Below are positions 41,733 to 54,211 of a stretch of DNA of 64,000 nucleotides, piece by piece. Origin of the DNA: a bacterium (GTDB lineage Bacteria; Patescibacteriota; Gracilibacteria; BD1-5; UBA6164); the NCBI GenBank assembly GCA_024635475.1, contig JAGXIW010000003.1:434001-498000 (forward strand), in the 5' to 3' direction. The position numbers were made by a program, and so were the translations under genes. Position 1 is the first letter of the stretch. Each line of letters opens with the position of its first letter. The notes under the pieces are model-generated. The model was not told the DNA's origin. It did not search any database and saw nothing but the letters and a program-made list of their open reading frames with translations.

Positions 41733-42890
41733 ATGAAAATAGCATATATATACAACAATAAAAATAATCATAAAATGTCAAATGGGGCTCATTATATAAA
41801 TGATCTTATAGTTTGTAAGCTAAAGGAAAATTGAGTTGATGTAAAAAGTTTTTTTCCTAGATTTAGCTTAAAAGATATTCCGATAAATTTTGAATGAGTA
41901 AAAAATATTTTATTTTTTTATTCACTACTTGAAAAAAAAGATAAGATTTTAAAATACGATATTATTCAATGAACAACTTATACTCCTTTGGCATTTATGA
42001 GCTTTCCAACACCGATTATATCACACTTTGGTTCGACTACAATTGGTTTTTTAAATTCTGTACCAAAAACAAATTGTATTGAAAATGAATGTCAAAATAT
42101 CTTAAGAACTTTAAATAAAATATGAATCATCAATGATGTTGATATAAAAAGTTGAAAATCATTAAATGATATAGCTTCTATAGAGAAATATGCCGCACAA
42201 AAAGCGGATTATATAATTGCAACTTCTAAAGTCGTCAAAAAAGATTTACTCAAAATATGAATTAAAACAAAAAAAATCATTGTAATTCATAATGCAATAG
42301 AAGATTATTGGTTTTTAAATTACAATAAGATATTTCTTGCAACACCAAAAATTATTTTTCTTGGAAGAATTGGAGAGGATCCATTCACTCTTAAATTAAA
42401 ATGATTAGATCGTCTAATTTATCTTTATCAAAAATTTCCTAAGATTCAAAAAATATCGATAATTAGTTCAAACAGCAAAAAATTGATAGAATATTTGAAA
42501 ACAGATATTGAAAATAACAATGTTGAAGCAAATACTATAAAAGAAAATATTCCTAAAATATTAGCTAATAATTCAGGTAGCATAATGCTTGTAACTTCTC
42601 GCTACGAATGATTTTCTTTAAGTTTGGTAGAATGAATGTCACAATGACTTATTCCTATCTGTTTTCCTGTATGAGTAGTTCCTGAGATAATTCGTAATTG
42701 AGAAAATGGCTTTATAATAAATGATATATATGAAGCTGAAGAAAAAATTCAATATATTCTTGATAACAATAATATTAGAAAAAATTTATCAAAAAATGCA
42801 GAACTCACTGTAAATCAATTTAAATCAGAAATTTTAGCCTCAAAACTTATAAAATTATATAAGAAAATACTAAAAAAAGAGAAAGTTTAA
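41733..42890 (+). CDS. Glycosyltransferase, GT4-like
   Basis: 385 aa. The C-terminal Rossmann domain has IFLGRIGEDPFTLKLKGLDRLI and the nucleotide-sugar binding SRYEGFSLSLVEGMSQGLIPICFPVGVVPEII (ExxxxxxxE). The N-terminal domain has the substrate-side SHFGSTT. Likely builds a surface polysaccharide; acceptor unknown. Confidence 0.82.
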
Positions 42891-42903
42891 ATAAATTAAA
42901 AAT

Positions 42904-44118
42904 CTAATTTTTTCTAAATCCTAATTTTAAATCATTTCATTTTCAAAGTAGACAAGTTCCAAAAGAAATTTTGTGTGATCAATATCTTGTATTTATATTT
43001 TCAATAGTTTTATATAAATTATAATTATTTTCTTTTCATCTTAAAAGTCAATCAAAGATATTTTTTTGCTGTGGTAAATAATTTCTTAATTCATTAAAAA
43101 TTATTCAAGTAGAACGGTATAGAAAACTCTCGTTATAATTACATTCAAATAATTTAATTAAAGAAGAAAATATAATATTTCTATTATTTGTATGCTCTTG
43201 TAAATTGAATTCATATATAAGAGTTTGAAAATTCTTTGTTCTAAGTAATAAAGCAATTTTTCTTATTTCTAGATTTTTTTCTGTTAGTTTTTCAAAAAGC
43301 CTTTCAAAGTTTTCGATAAGTTGAATAAATAAAAATTTTTTGTCAGAGCTTATATGATGATTAAAACTTCTAGTTCTAGACATAGATTTTATTTCTTTGG
43401 ATTTTTTTACGATAAAAGCATTTACTCAAACGAGTTCCAACCACAAATCAGTAGCTGTTTTTCAGATTTTATTTTTTAAATCCCAAAATCATAATCATAC
43501 AAAATCATAGATACTTTTTGCTTCACCTCTAAGTTTATTTTGGTGTGATTTTCATATAAATGGTATTTTTGATATATCTAAATTTTTAAAAAGTGTAATT
43601 TCTTTTTCTTTATCAAATCATATATAAATTCAAAAAGGTTTATTTATTTTTGAAAATATTTTCGCTTTGATACGAGTATCAGCACATCATATACTTACGG
43701 GAATTCAAATTTCTTTTAAAATATTTTGTTGTAAATTTTTTAAATATGATTCTAAAGACAGTTTATAAAGTTCTGGTAATCATGTTATTTCACAAAAAGC
43801 TTCATCAATAGAAAAAGGTTCCAAAGTCAGGGTACAATCTTCTAAATAATTAAATATCTCATCACTAATTTTTTCATAATAAGAATGGTCTCCATGCAAA
43901 AAAAATCAATTATTTCGAAGTATCTTTTTTGCCTCCCAAATAGGAGTTCATGTTTTGATTCATAATGCTTTACAATTATATGTACAAGCAACAATAATCT
44001 GCTCTCATACACAAACATGTTTTCATCTTAAATTAGGATTTTTGAGTATCTCACATGAAGCAAAAAAACTATCACAATCCAGATGTATAAATACTTTTTT
44101 AGATTTTCTTAATAGCAT
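42904..44118 (-). CDS. Y-family DNA polymerase (DinB/UmuC-like)
   Basis: 404 aa. Palm motifs VFIHLDCDSFFASCE and EPFSIDEAFCEITG contain the catalytic acidic residues; VSIGCADTRIKAKIFSKINKPFG and IPFIGKSHQNKLRG follow (the latter is the helix-hairpin-helix). The little-finger domain is SMSRTRSFNHHISSDK. Error-prone lesion bypass. No LexA-like operator recognised. A KRN-type beta-clamp motif is not evident. Confidence 0.88.
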
Positions 44119-44179
44119 GATTGTATAAAAATATAATGGTATATATAAAGTATATAAACATTTGTAAAAAAGTAAAATA

Positions 44180-44216
44180 AAAAACTCTTATAAAATAAAT
44201 ATATAAGAGTTTTTTA
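44180..44216. terminator. Hairpin terminator between divergent/convergent units
   Basis: AAAAACTCTTATA/TATATAAGAGTTTTTT, T-runs on both sides; lies upstream of the minus-strand polymerase gene and after the minus-strand lipoprotein gene. Confidence 0.65.
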
Positions 44217-44289
44217 AAATGTTGGAATTATAGAAAATAAATTATTATTCTCAACTTCCTGTAACTATCTTTTGTTTTTTAAGAATGAA

Positions 44290-45525
44290 CTATTTAACCG
44301 AAATTTTATCATAAGTAATTTTATAAACTACTCCTTTTTTATCATCTGTAACGAATGCAAGTCATCCTGGAAAGGTAAGTATATCAACTGGACGACCAAG
44401 ACCACTACCTGCCTCATCTAACCAACCATAAATAAAATCTTCTATTTTTTCAACCTTTCAATTATCATCAAGTTTTATATGTACTATCTTATATCAAGTT
44501 GGCTCACTTCTATTCCAAGATCAATGATATGATACTAGTAAATCATTCCAGTAATTTTCTGGCCATCATTCCTCAGGTACAAAACTAAGTCACAAAGGAG
44601 CACTATGTGCTTGTAGATCAATATGTGCAGGAATTTTATCTAGACATGGATTTCTTATATAAGTTTTTTTATCAAATTCACTATCATGTATATTTTGCCC
44701 ATAACAAATTGGCCAACCATAATCATTTCATTTTTTTATTATATTTATTTCATCGGGAGGGATATCATCTCATAAATTATCTCTTCACATTTCAGTTGCC
44801 CACAAATCTCAATTTATTGGATTTGTAGCCATAAATACAGAATTACGAAGTCAACTTGCAACTTTTTCGAAGTTGCTTCAATCAGTATTAACTGAGTAAA
44901 TAGTAGCTATTCTTTCATCTTGTTCAATACAAGTATCACAAGTTGATCATATCGATATATATAATTTGTCATCAGGACCATAGAGTAATGAACGAGTGAA
45001 ATGTCTTCATCACTCAGGCAAATCAATTAATTTGGTAGGTTTAGAATCAGAATAAAGTGTTAATTTCGATAATTTATCACCTTCAGCATAATATAGAGTT
45101 AAACCATCAGGGCTCAAGGCTAATCAGTGAGGATTCTTTAGGCCTTTTATAATATCAATTTTATTCTTAATAACTCAATTGGAATTTTCTAAAAGAGTGA
45201 TTATTCATTCACTTGTACGACTTAATAGATAATTTCATTTTATATCTGGTCATATCAAATCTCTAGCTCATGATAGTTTGTCAGCAAAAATAGAAATAGT
45301 AAAATCTGTAGGTACTTTTAAACCTAAATCGGTTTTATCTATTCAATTATATGTTAGAGTTTCTTTTGTAACATCTTGTTCCTTTGTCTTGTTACTTGTT
45401 CAAGTATTTGTATCAATTATACCTGTATTTGTGTCTTTAATAGTTGGTTTCTGAGAATTCTGATTATTACAACTTGTTAATAAACTAATTAACATTATTG
45501 TTACAATTAATTTTATTTTAATCAT
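44290..45525 (-). CDS. Lipoprotein, PQQ-type sugar dehydrogenase-like beta-propeller
   Basis: 411 aa. Lipoprotein signal (LIVTIMLISLLTSCNN, Cys near residue 18), a Thr/Asn-rich linker, then the six-blade glucose/sorbosone dehydrogenase fold. Visible blocks: NPHGLALSPDG, GSTCDTCIEQDER, GLRNSVFMATNP, ATEMWRDNLGDDIPPDEINII, DYGWPICYG and SYHGSWNRSEP. It would act outside the cell membrane. PQQ binding is a family inference; no PQQ synthesis genes are seen here. Confidence 0.85.
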
Positions 45526-45742
45526 ATATAAATAGTTAAAATATAAAAAATTTGTAAAAAATAGGTTAGTTGTTTTTAAGAAATAAAATATTATATTTGC
45601 TCTACGATTATAATTTAAAATTAAATAAATTCAAATAAAAAGAGGATTTTAATATTTAAAACATATCTAATAATATTTGTAATTATAATTTTTTTTATAT
45701 AATATAAAATAAATAAATTTTATTATCTAATATTATTAAATT

Positions 45743-46213
45743 ATGTTTAATTTAAAAAAATATTATATTATAATTTCTTTAATCTTAAGTTTATCATTAT
45801 TGGGCAGTTGTTCAAATTGAACTCAAGATACTCAAAATACTAAAATTAATACAGGTGTAACTGAAGTTTCACCAACAGATACAAGTTCAACTTGAACTCA
45901 AAATACTCAAAGTAATACTGGTGTGACAGAAGTTTCACCAACAGATACAAGTTCAAATCTTGTTACAAATATAAATATTAATATAAAAGATTTTTTATTT
46001 AATCCAGAAAGTGTTACGATCAAAGTTTGAACAATTGTAACATGGACCAATGAAGATTCAGCTCCTCATACTGCTACTTCCGGTGGCAATTTTGATTCTT
46101 GAAAATTAAATAAATGAGATTCATTTAGTTTTACATTTCGTGATGTAGGTAATTTTGATTATATTTGTACTTATCACCCAAATATGAAAGGTAAAATAAT
46201 TGTTGAAAATTAA
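45743..46213 (+). CDS. Cupredoxin-type lipoprotein (plastocyanin-like)
   Basis: 156 aa. Lipoprotein signal with LSLSLLGSCSN, then a near-perfect tandem linker (TGVTEVSPTDTSS occurs twice), then a cupredoxin: IKDFLFNPESVTIKVGTIVTWTNEDSAPHTATS...FDYICTYHPNMKGKIIV. Copper ligands His, Cys, His, Met are all present in spacing of type 1 sites. Divergent from the sugar dehydrogenase-like lipoprotein, so possibly an electron acceptor pair (inference). Confidence 0.9.
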
Positions 46214-46244
46214 ATTATAATATTAAAAATATTATTAACTAAAT

Positions 46245-46940
46245 TTAATTATAATCTTTTTTTATAATCTTATTTTTTACTATTATTAATGTTAGTATTA
46301 TTAAAATAATGTAACTAGTTAATATTATAAAAAATTCAGTTTGTTTTGATATTATTCAAATTAAAGCCCATATAAATACTATAGAAGTAACTAAAGAATT
46401 ATATTTTTTAATAATTATATAGTTTATAATTCATCATATTATTAATGATATTACTCATAAAATAACTGGTTCTGAATATATGTTTGAATAAACTAAAAAA
46501 ATATGAGCATTTGCTATACTAGCTACTAATATCCATCAAAAGAATAAATCAGATATATTTTGAAATACAACATTTTTTTCTCTATTTATTGACAAATATC
46601 AAAGTATTGATAGTAATATCATCATTATTATTAGACTAACTCAAATATAATTATAATGCCAAGGGAATAACCATAATGCAGATATAATTTGAGCACTAAT
46701 TAATAATAAAATTTTGTTTTTTTTAATTTTAATATTTTTAGCCACCATATAAATTCATAAAAAAATCCAACTCAGATATATAATACTCCAAATTGAAAAA
46801 GTAAATCATGCGGGGGTAATAGATGTTGAATATAAATTTGAGATGTCCGCTTGGCTATTTCAGTTTAATGGTAATATTGATAAATATGATGTTAATCAAA
46901 TTGAAATTATTGAAGAAATTATAAATATATATTTTTTCAT
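46245..46940 (-). CDS. TspO/MBR-like membrane protein
   Basis: 231 aa with about seven hydrophobic segments. The block TSITPAGFTFSIWSIIYLSWIF matches the TPxxxxFxxxW pattern of TspO-like or tryptophan-rich sensory proteins, and ALWLFPWHYNYI supports this. Length exceeds TspO (about 160), so a related larger family is possible. Function not assignable. Confidence 0.55.
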
Positions 46941-47000
46941 AATTATTTTTTATAAAAATAATATAATTATTATATAGATTTTAATATAAAAGTACAAAAT

Positions 47001-47033
47001 AAAAAACATAACAATTTAAAAGTTATGTTTTTG
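47001..47033 (-). terminator. Terminator downstream of tRNA-Glu
   Basis: Minus strand AAAACATAAC/GTTATGTTTT followed by TTATTTTG, just after the tRNA. Confidence 0.65.
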
Positions 47034-47048
47034 GCTTAAAATAGATAT

Positions 47049-47123
47049 TGGTACTCCTATGGGGAATTGAACCCCAGTTCCAGCCTTGAGAAGGCCATGT
47101 CCTAACCACTAGACGATAGGAGC
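47049..47123 (-). tRNA. tRNA-Glu (anticodon CUC)
   Basis: 75 nt with encoded CCA. GCTCCTA/TAGGAGT acceptor (G1-U72), D arm GTCTAGTGGTTAGGAC, anticodon loop TTCTCAA giving CUC, T arm CTGGGGTTCAATTCCCCA. Second Glu tRNA in the window besides the UUC one at 57552. Confidence 0.9.
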
Positions 47124-47126
47124 AAA

Positions 47127-47176
47127 AAATAGAATTTTAGACTAGCAAAAAAAACTAATCTAAAATTCTATTTTAA
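47127..47176 (-). terminator. Terminator between rplK and tRNA-Glu
   Basis: AATAGAATTTTAGA/TCTAAAATTCTATT stem with U-run on the minus strand, separating rplK from the tRNA. Confidence 0.7.
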
Positions 47177-47179
47177 TTA

Positions 47180-47641
47180 TTATAATTTAGCAGCAACATC
47201 TGCTTTACTCATACCATGTATATCAGTAGTAACTCAAGTAGCTCTAGCTGTACCATCTATGATTTTCATAGCTCAAGCTAGATCTTTTGCATTTAAATCT
47301 ACTATTTTTTGTGTAGCGATTTCTTTTAATTGATCAAAAGTTAGGTGTCCAACTTTATCTTTTTGAGGGATTTTTGATCAACTTGCAAGACCTAATTTAG
47401 CTTTTACTAAACCTGATGCAGGTGGTTCTTTTACTACGAAATCGAAACTTTTATCTACATAAACTGTGATAACTACAGGTAGTATAACTCACATTTTATC
47501 TTTTGTTCTGTCATTGAATTGAGCAGTAAATTGAGGAATTGGTACTCAATGTTGTCATAAAGCAGGTCAAACCGGAGGAGCTGGAGTAGCTTGTCCTCAC
47601 TTGATCTGTAACTTTATAAATGCTTTGATTTTTTTTGCCAT
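47180..47641 (-). CDS. rplK: Ribosomal protein L11
   Basis: 153 aa. [33 protein letters not shown] is the Pro-rich N-terminal domain. [31 protein letters not shown] and [16 protein letters not shown] form the RNA-binding C-terminal domain. The usual neighbour rplA does not follow; a terminator and tRNA-Glu come next. Confidence 0.97.
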
Positions 47642-47878
47642 ATTTATACAATTAATAGTTAATAATTAATAATTTTTGATTATTAATATTTTATAATAAA
47701 AAAATTTGTGTAGAAGCTCACAGCCCGTAGTTTATTTAAAAAAAACAAAAAATCAATTTTTTATTTGATTTTATTTATTTGCTTTATATAATTGTAAAAT
47801 ATAGAAAGTGTAATAATAATGACTCCAAAAAGTATTTTTTTTACTTTTCTACAATTTAACTTTTTAACTTTAATTTTT

Positions 47879-48319
47879 ATGGATTTAAATAAGGCTCAGG
47901 TAATAGGAAGAGTTACAAGTGATGTAGAACTTAAAACTACTCCAAATGGACAAAATGTAACTAGTTTTTCAGTTGCTACAAATAGAAATTGGGTTGATGG
48001 AAGTTGAATGAAACAAGAACAAGCAGAATTTCATAATATTGTAATTTGGGGAAAACTTGCTGAAATAGCTAGTCAATATCTACAAAAATGAAAAAAAGTT
48101 TTTTTAGAATGAAGATTACAAACTAGAGCTTGGGAAGCACAAGATTGAACAAAAAGATATAAAACAGAGATTATAGCAGACAATATGATTATGCTTGATT
48201 CAGCATGAGCTCCTAATCAATCACCTGCAGAAACTATGGGGAATAATGAAACTCCAGCAATTAAAAAAACAGAACCAAAAAAAGAAGAAGAAATTAATAT
48301 AGCTGATATTCCTTTTTAG
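47879..48319 (+). CDS. ssb: Single-stranded DNA-binding protein
   Basis: 146 aa. Start at MDLNKAQVIGRVTSDVELK; the ORF track extends upstream into AT-rich leader. OB fold with [47 protein letters not shown], then a flexible tail ending in the acidic tip ADIPF, the known interaction peptide of bacterial SSB. Confidence 0.96.
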
Positions 48320-48385
48320 TATTTTAATTTTTGATTTTAAAGAAAAATTATATAAACTATTGTTTATATAATTTTTTTTATTTTT

Positions 48386-51208
48386 ATGAAAGTAGCAATA
48401 GTTTGTGATTGGATAAAAGATTTTGGCTGAGCTGAAATTGTATTATCAGATTTACTTGAGATGTTTCCAAAAGCAGATATATACACATCTGTATTTTTTC
48501 AAGCAAATAATCCTATTTTTAAGTGAAGAATAATAACTACTTCATTTATACAAAAAATTCCTTTTTTAAATAAATCTCATAAATTGGCACTTACTTTAAG
48601 ACCTCTTGCTTTTGAAAGTTTTGATTTTAGAGATTATGATTTAGTTATATCAAGTTCTTCAGCTGAAAGTAAATGAGTAATTACAAAACCAGAAACTTTG
48701 CATATTTGTTATTGTCATACTCCAACTCGTTATTTTTGGAGTCATTATCATGAGTATATAAATATGATGGAATTTGGTATATTAAATCCCATTTGAAAAT
48801 GGTTAATGCCAAAAATAGTTCATAAATTGAGACAATGGGATTTTGTAGCATCAAAGAGACCAGATTATTTTATTGCAAATAGTGAAAATACTGCAAAGAG
48901 AATCAAAAAATATTATAATAGAGAATCTAAGGTTATTTATCCTTGAATTGATTTAAAAAGTTTTAAATTAAATAAAAAAGAAGATGAATATTATCTTTAT
49001 GTTTGAAGATGTATTCCTTATAAAAAATTTGATTTGATAGTAGATACTTTTAATGAAAATGGAAAACCTCTTGTTTTGGTTACAAATACCTCAAATAAAC
49101 TTTACAAAACTCTAAAAGCAAAATCAAATAGTAATATAAAATGGTTTATAAATGTCCCAAGACAAAATATCATAAATTTGTATAGTAATGCTAAAGCATT
49201 TTTATTTCCTCCAGAAGAAGATTTTGGAATCGTTCCTATAGAAGCACAGGCTTCTTGACTTCCAGTTATAGCTTATAAAAAATGAGGAGCTTTGGAATCT
49301 ATTATAGAATGAGTAACTTGAATTTTTTTTGAGGAACAAACTGTGGAAAGTCTAAATAAAGCAATAGCAAAATTTGAAGAAATGGAGTTTGATTATAAAG
49401 AAATAAGGAAACATAGTGAAAAATTTAGTAAAGAAATATTTAAAGAAGAGTTGATGAAATTTATCGAAGAAAAAAATAAAAAAGCTTTTACTTTAGTAGA
49501 ACTTATAGTTGGTATAACTATTTCTATGCTTTTGATGTTGTCTGTTTCTATTTTTGTTACTGACGGAATAAAAAATATCACAAATCAAAAAGTATCACTT
49601 GAAAGTGATTTAGAAATAAAAGAATTTACAAAAGATATTTATGAAAATCTAGATGGGTTAGATAAAAATTATGCAGTAACAAATACTACTTCGGGAGTAT
49701 TATTTAAAGTAAATAAAAATTATGATAAATGATGATTTAGCTATATTTGAGAGCTTTCTTTAGATAAATATTATTGTGCAAGTTGAAGTGAAAATGAAAA
49801 AACAAATCATATAATTACCAAAACTTTTATTCCTTTTGAATGAGAGTGATGAGATATATTTGCTTGAAAAAGTTTTAGTGGTTGATGAATAGAAACAAAT
49901 ATGTTTTCATGAACTATAAATAATTCATGAATTTTATTCTGACCTACTGATGTGGCTTTTAGTTGAACTATTTGATATGTTTCAGATACTTTATGACATA
50001 GTATTTATAGATTTAACACAGCTACATTTTGAAGTTTTGTAAAGATAGCTTGAAAAGAAGTTTTTTGAGATGAATTTATTGATCGAAGTTATTGAACTGG
50101 AATATATTTAAATAACCCAACTTGACTTGAATATGCTACAATTTGATGAACTTGATATTTATTTATAAGCGATACTTTAAATGATAGGATTTTGTATCTA
50201 AATTTAAGTAATAATAAAATAAGCAAATTACTTTGAAGGGAAGAGTGATTAAAAGAACCTACTTGAATTTATTATGATAATACTGAAAAAACTCTTTTTA
50301 TAGCTAATTCTTGAAAAAGAGAAATATTGTCTTATTCGTCAAGTTGAAGTTTTGTAGATAATATAAATTTAAGCTTTACTCCAAAAAATAATATATCACC
50401 AGTCAATAAACTTGAATTTTCTTTTTTATTTTCTTCTGGTAGTAATAATCCTATTCTTACAAGTCCAAGTGGTACATGAAGTTTTATTTTTACAAATTTA
50501 GCAGTAGAAGAGGATTTATATGAAACTTGATCTAGTTATACAGGGACTTATCATTTTGTGAAATATTTAGCTCCAGAAACCTCACAAATATGATGTAGTA
50601 ATTGAATATATAAAATTATTTCTTGAAGTCCAGTTAAATGTACCAATACTTGAACTTGAATACTTTGAACTTATGTAGATAAAACTTTTACTTGATGAAC
50701 CAATTATAATATAAGCATAAATACTTTATCATGAAGTAATTTTTCAAATCCTTGAGCTTATTATACGAAATTAGATTTTTTAAGTTGAAGTACAGTTTCA
50801 GAAACTTATTATTTTCCATATTTTGTAAAGTGAGACAATAATTTGTTTACAAAAAGTGACAATATATTGAAAACTGTTACATGATCTCTATGATACCCAA
50901 CTTGAATTTATGCAAATTGAAGTAATCTAGTTTATAATGATTTTACAAAAAGAGAATTGGTAAATATAACTAAAACTTGAAGTTTTGTATCAAGTTGAAA
51001 TCTAACTCCTTTAGATTTTTCTAAATTAGCATTAAATAGTTACACAGATACGATACTTTATCCTCCGATTAAAAATTATGATATAAAGTATGATAGTGTT
51101 TCAAAATTAATTAATATTTATTTTGAATATTATAAAAATTTTTCTTGTTATAGTGATGAAAATAAATCAAATGTAAAAGAATTTATATTGAAAAAGAATT
51201 TAAAATAA
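48386..51208 (+). CDS. Glycosyltransferase fused in frame to a type IV prepilin-like protein
   Basis: 940 aa as one open frame. Residues 1-355 are a GT4-type glycosyltransferase ([58 protein letters not shown]). The normal C-terminal helix of the enzyme (ELMKFIEEKNK) runs straight into KKAFTLVELIVGITISMLLML, a class III prepilin cleavage and transmembrane motif. About 550 residues follow, with NHL-like blades (PTGLEYATIGGTGYLFISDTLNDRILYL) and Gly/Ser/Thr-rich beta structure. There is no stop between the parts. An internal in-frame ATG at 49454 would give a separate 584-aa prepilin with an 11-residue leader; its own SD is weak. Confidence 0.85.
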
Positions 51209-51210
51209 TA

Positions 51211-51238
51211 AAAAACTTTGTTGGTACAAAGTTTTTTT
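51211..51238 (+). terminator. Terminator
   Basis: AAAAACTTTGT-TGGT-ACAAAGTTTTTT. Confidence 0.85.
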
Positions 51239-51272
51239 GTTTGGGTGATTTATTAAAGGTCAAGATCAAAAT

Positions 51273-51644
51273 CTAATCTTGATATACATAATTTACTCAT
51301 TCTTTTATTACCAGATAATCAGGATTTTCTACATTTTCCATATTTTCTATACTTTCCATATTTTCATTTTTTATCCCATCTATACTTTCTAGATTTGCTA
51401 TTTTAACTTCTAGTTGTTCTTTTTCAATCATTAGATTTTTCTTTTCTTGTTCTAGTTGTCTTATACTAAATCATTTTGTAGCATTTGCATTAATTATCCA
51501 AATATAATAAATAAGTAAGATAAATATGAAGCTTATCATAATAACATAAGTAAAACTTATGTCATATTTTATATCTTGTTTTTCTTTCCATCTTTTAGAT
51601 ATAAATGGTAATTTATTTTCACTTAATATTAGTTTTGGATACAT
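51273..51644 (-). CDS. FtsL/DivIC-like single-pass protein
   Basis: 123 aa. A cytosolic basic N-terminus is followed by one membrane helix (about residues 32-50) and by a coiled coil (RQLEQEKKNLMIEKEQLEVKIANLES). A short tail contains repeats of ESIEN/MENVEN. It is just downstream of rsmH on the same strand, the usual position of ftsL. Sequence similarity is only topological. Confidence 0.6.
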
Positions 51645-51663
51645 TTAATTATAGTGTTAAATG

Positions 51664-52593
<930 letters not shown>

Positions 52594-52996
52594 TTTTTAG
52601 CTAGTTTTGTTAAAAATATGTTAATAACTAGATTTTCTTCTCTATAAATAAGTGTTTTCTTAAATAGTTGTATACTTTTTTTTTCTTTTGTCAAAATAAA
52701 GTAAAAAAACGACTAGACAAATTTGAAAAAATATTTTTTTCTTTAAAATAGGCAATATTTTTTTGTTTTTAACAAATTGTTAACTATTTGAATTTAAGTT
52801 ACAAAAATACTGTATTTTTACTTAATTTATGACATAAATTTTGTTAAATATTTTTTTATTTTTTATAAATTTGAATATTTTTTTCTAAATTGACTAATTT
52901 AATTGTAATTTATGTATTAAATATTGACTTTTATTTGACACACATTATAAAATATATTAAAATATTAGTAGATTAATAATTTAATTACTAAAAATT
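52594..52996. other. Non-coding gap between divergent rsmH and the repeat protein gene
   Basis: About 400 bases, extremely AT-rich, no ORF with coding character. At its right end TTGACT (52924) and TATAAA (52946) with a 16-bp spacer form a likely promoter for the gene at 52997; a second TTGACA lies at 52935. Nothing else recognised. Confidence 0.6.
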
Positions 52997-54058
52997 ATGG
53001 AAGAAATAGAAAAAGAAAAAAATGAATTAGGTGGGGGATTAAAAATTATATCTTTAAAAACAAAAGTAAATCAATCAATTGCTACAATTGCTGAAGAATC
53101 AACTGAATTAGCTAAACAACCTGAGAATCAATCAATTGCTACAATTGCTGAAGAATCAACTGAATTAGCTAAACAACCTGAAAATCAACAAATTGCTACA
53201 ATTGCTGAAGAATCAATTGATATACATGAACAACCTGAGAATAATTTAATCATAGAAAATAATACTGAAGAGCAAAAATTAGAAGATACACCAATTTCAA
53301 GAAAATTTGTAACTATAAAAAAAGAAGCAGATTTGCCTATATGATATAATACTACAGGTTTAAATGAATGAGAAGAAGATAATACAATTTCTGAAAGTCC
53401 AGTTTCAGAGTTATTTGTAAATTATGTTTCAGATTTTCATAAAAATGAAAAAACAATAATGCAAAAAATTAGGCACTTCAAAATGCTTCCTAAAACAAGT
53501 ATTTGATTTCTTTTTACCATAATTATTATCACGGTTTCTATTATTGCTGTACTTATGAAGGTAGATCCTAATATTCATTCTTTAGATAATTACAAAGCAA
53601 ACTTTTTTTTATTAATATGAAAAGAAGTTAGCATAGATTTAACAAATAATTGAGCTTGAAATGTACCAGCACAAACATGAGTTACAACTACATTAATAAC
53701 AGATAACACACAAACATGAGTTACGAGTACATGAATAATAGAAGGTACACAAACATGAGCTATAAGTACATGAATAATATTAGATACACAAACATGAGCT
53801 ATAAGTACATGAACAACAGAAAATACACAAAAATTAGTTACTAGTACATGAGTAATAGAAGAAGAAAAATTTTTGATAAAAGAAAAATGGTTAAAAATAA
53901 ATCCAGCGACTTTTATAAGACAAGATGGAAGTAGGGAATATTTTTATAAATGAAAATCTTTTTCTAAAGAGCAATTACAAGATGAATTAAGAAATGAAGT
54001 GAAAATTGAAATAGATAAAAAAACAAAAGAATATCTGAATAAATTATATATCAAGTAA
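52997..54058 (+). CDS. Single-pass membrane protein with two tandem-repeat arrays
   Basis: 353 aa. The cytosolic N-terminal part carries three 19-aa repeats (QSIATIAEESTELAKQPEN, residues about 26-82). A membrane helix follows near residues 175-195 (SIGFLFTIIIITVSIIAVLM). Outside are about five 13-aa Thr/Gly repeats (TQTGVTSTGIIEG type, residues 225-290), then a charged C-terminal domain with WLKINPATFIRQDGS. Repeats are multiples of three, so copy-number change would keep the frame. Function unknown; surface stalk or linker is plausible. Confidence 0.75.
53071..53245 (+). repeat. 57-bp tandem repeat (three copies)
   Basis: Unit containing ATTGCTACAATTGCTGAAGA, the first two copies almost identical at DNA level and the third diverged at its end. 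In frame within the membrane protein. Confidence 0.9.
53668..53860 (+). repeat. 39-bp tandem repeat (about five copies)
   Basis: Unit around ACACAAACATGAGCTATAAG, in frame, encoding TQTGxxSTGxxxx. Confidence 0.85.
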
Positions 54059-54064
54059 TTAATA

Positions 54065-54099
54065 AAAAATACTTATTTTCTCAAATAAGTATTTTTTTT
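54065..54099 (+). terminator. Terminator
   Basis: AAAATACTTATTT/AAATAAGTATTTT with T-run. Confidence 0.8.
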
Positions 54100-54112
54100 A
54101 TTGCTATTTTTA

Positions 54113-54187
54113 TGGTATCCCCAGTAGGAATCGAACCTACATCTGCCCCTTAGGAGGGGGCTGTTCTATCCGTTGAACTATAAGGAC
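54113..54187 (-). tRNA. tRNA-Arg (anticodon CCU)
   Basis: 75 nt with encoded CCA. Anticodon stem GCCCC/GGGGC around loop CTCCTAA gives CCU. T arm GTAGGTTCGATTCCTAC. The acceptor stem contains several G-U pairs. Confidence 0.9.
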
Positions 54188-54211
54188 AAAAGGTAATATA
54201 AGAAATCTAAA

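Noticed and set aside
47819-48007. Longer ssb start (MTPKSIFF...)
   Set aside because: The extra 20 residues come from the AT-rich leader; the conserved SSB N-terminus begins at MDLNKAQVIGR.
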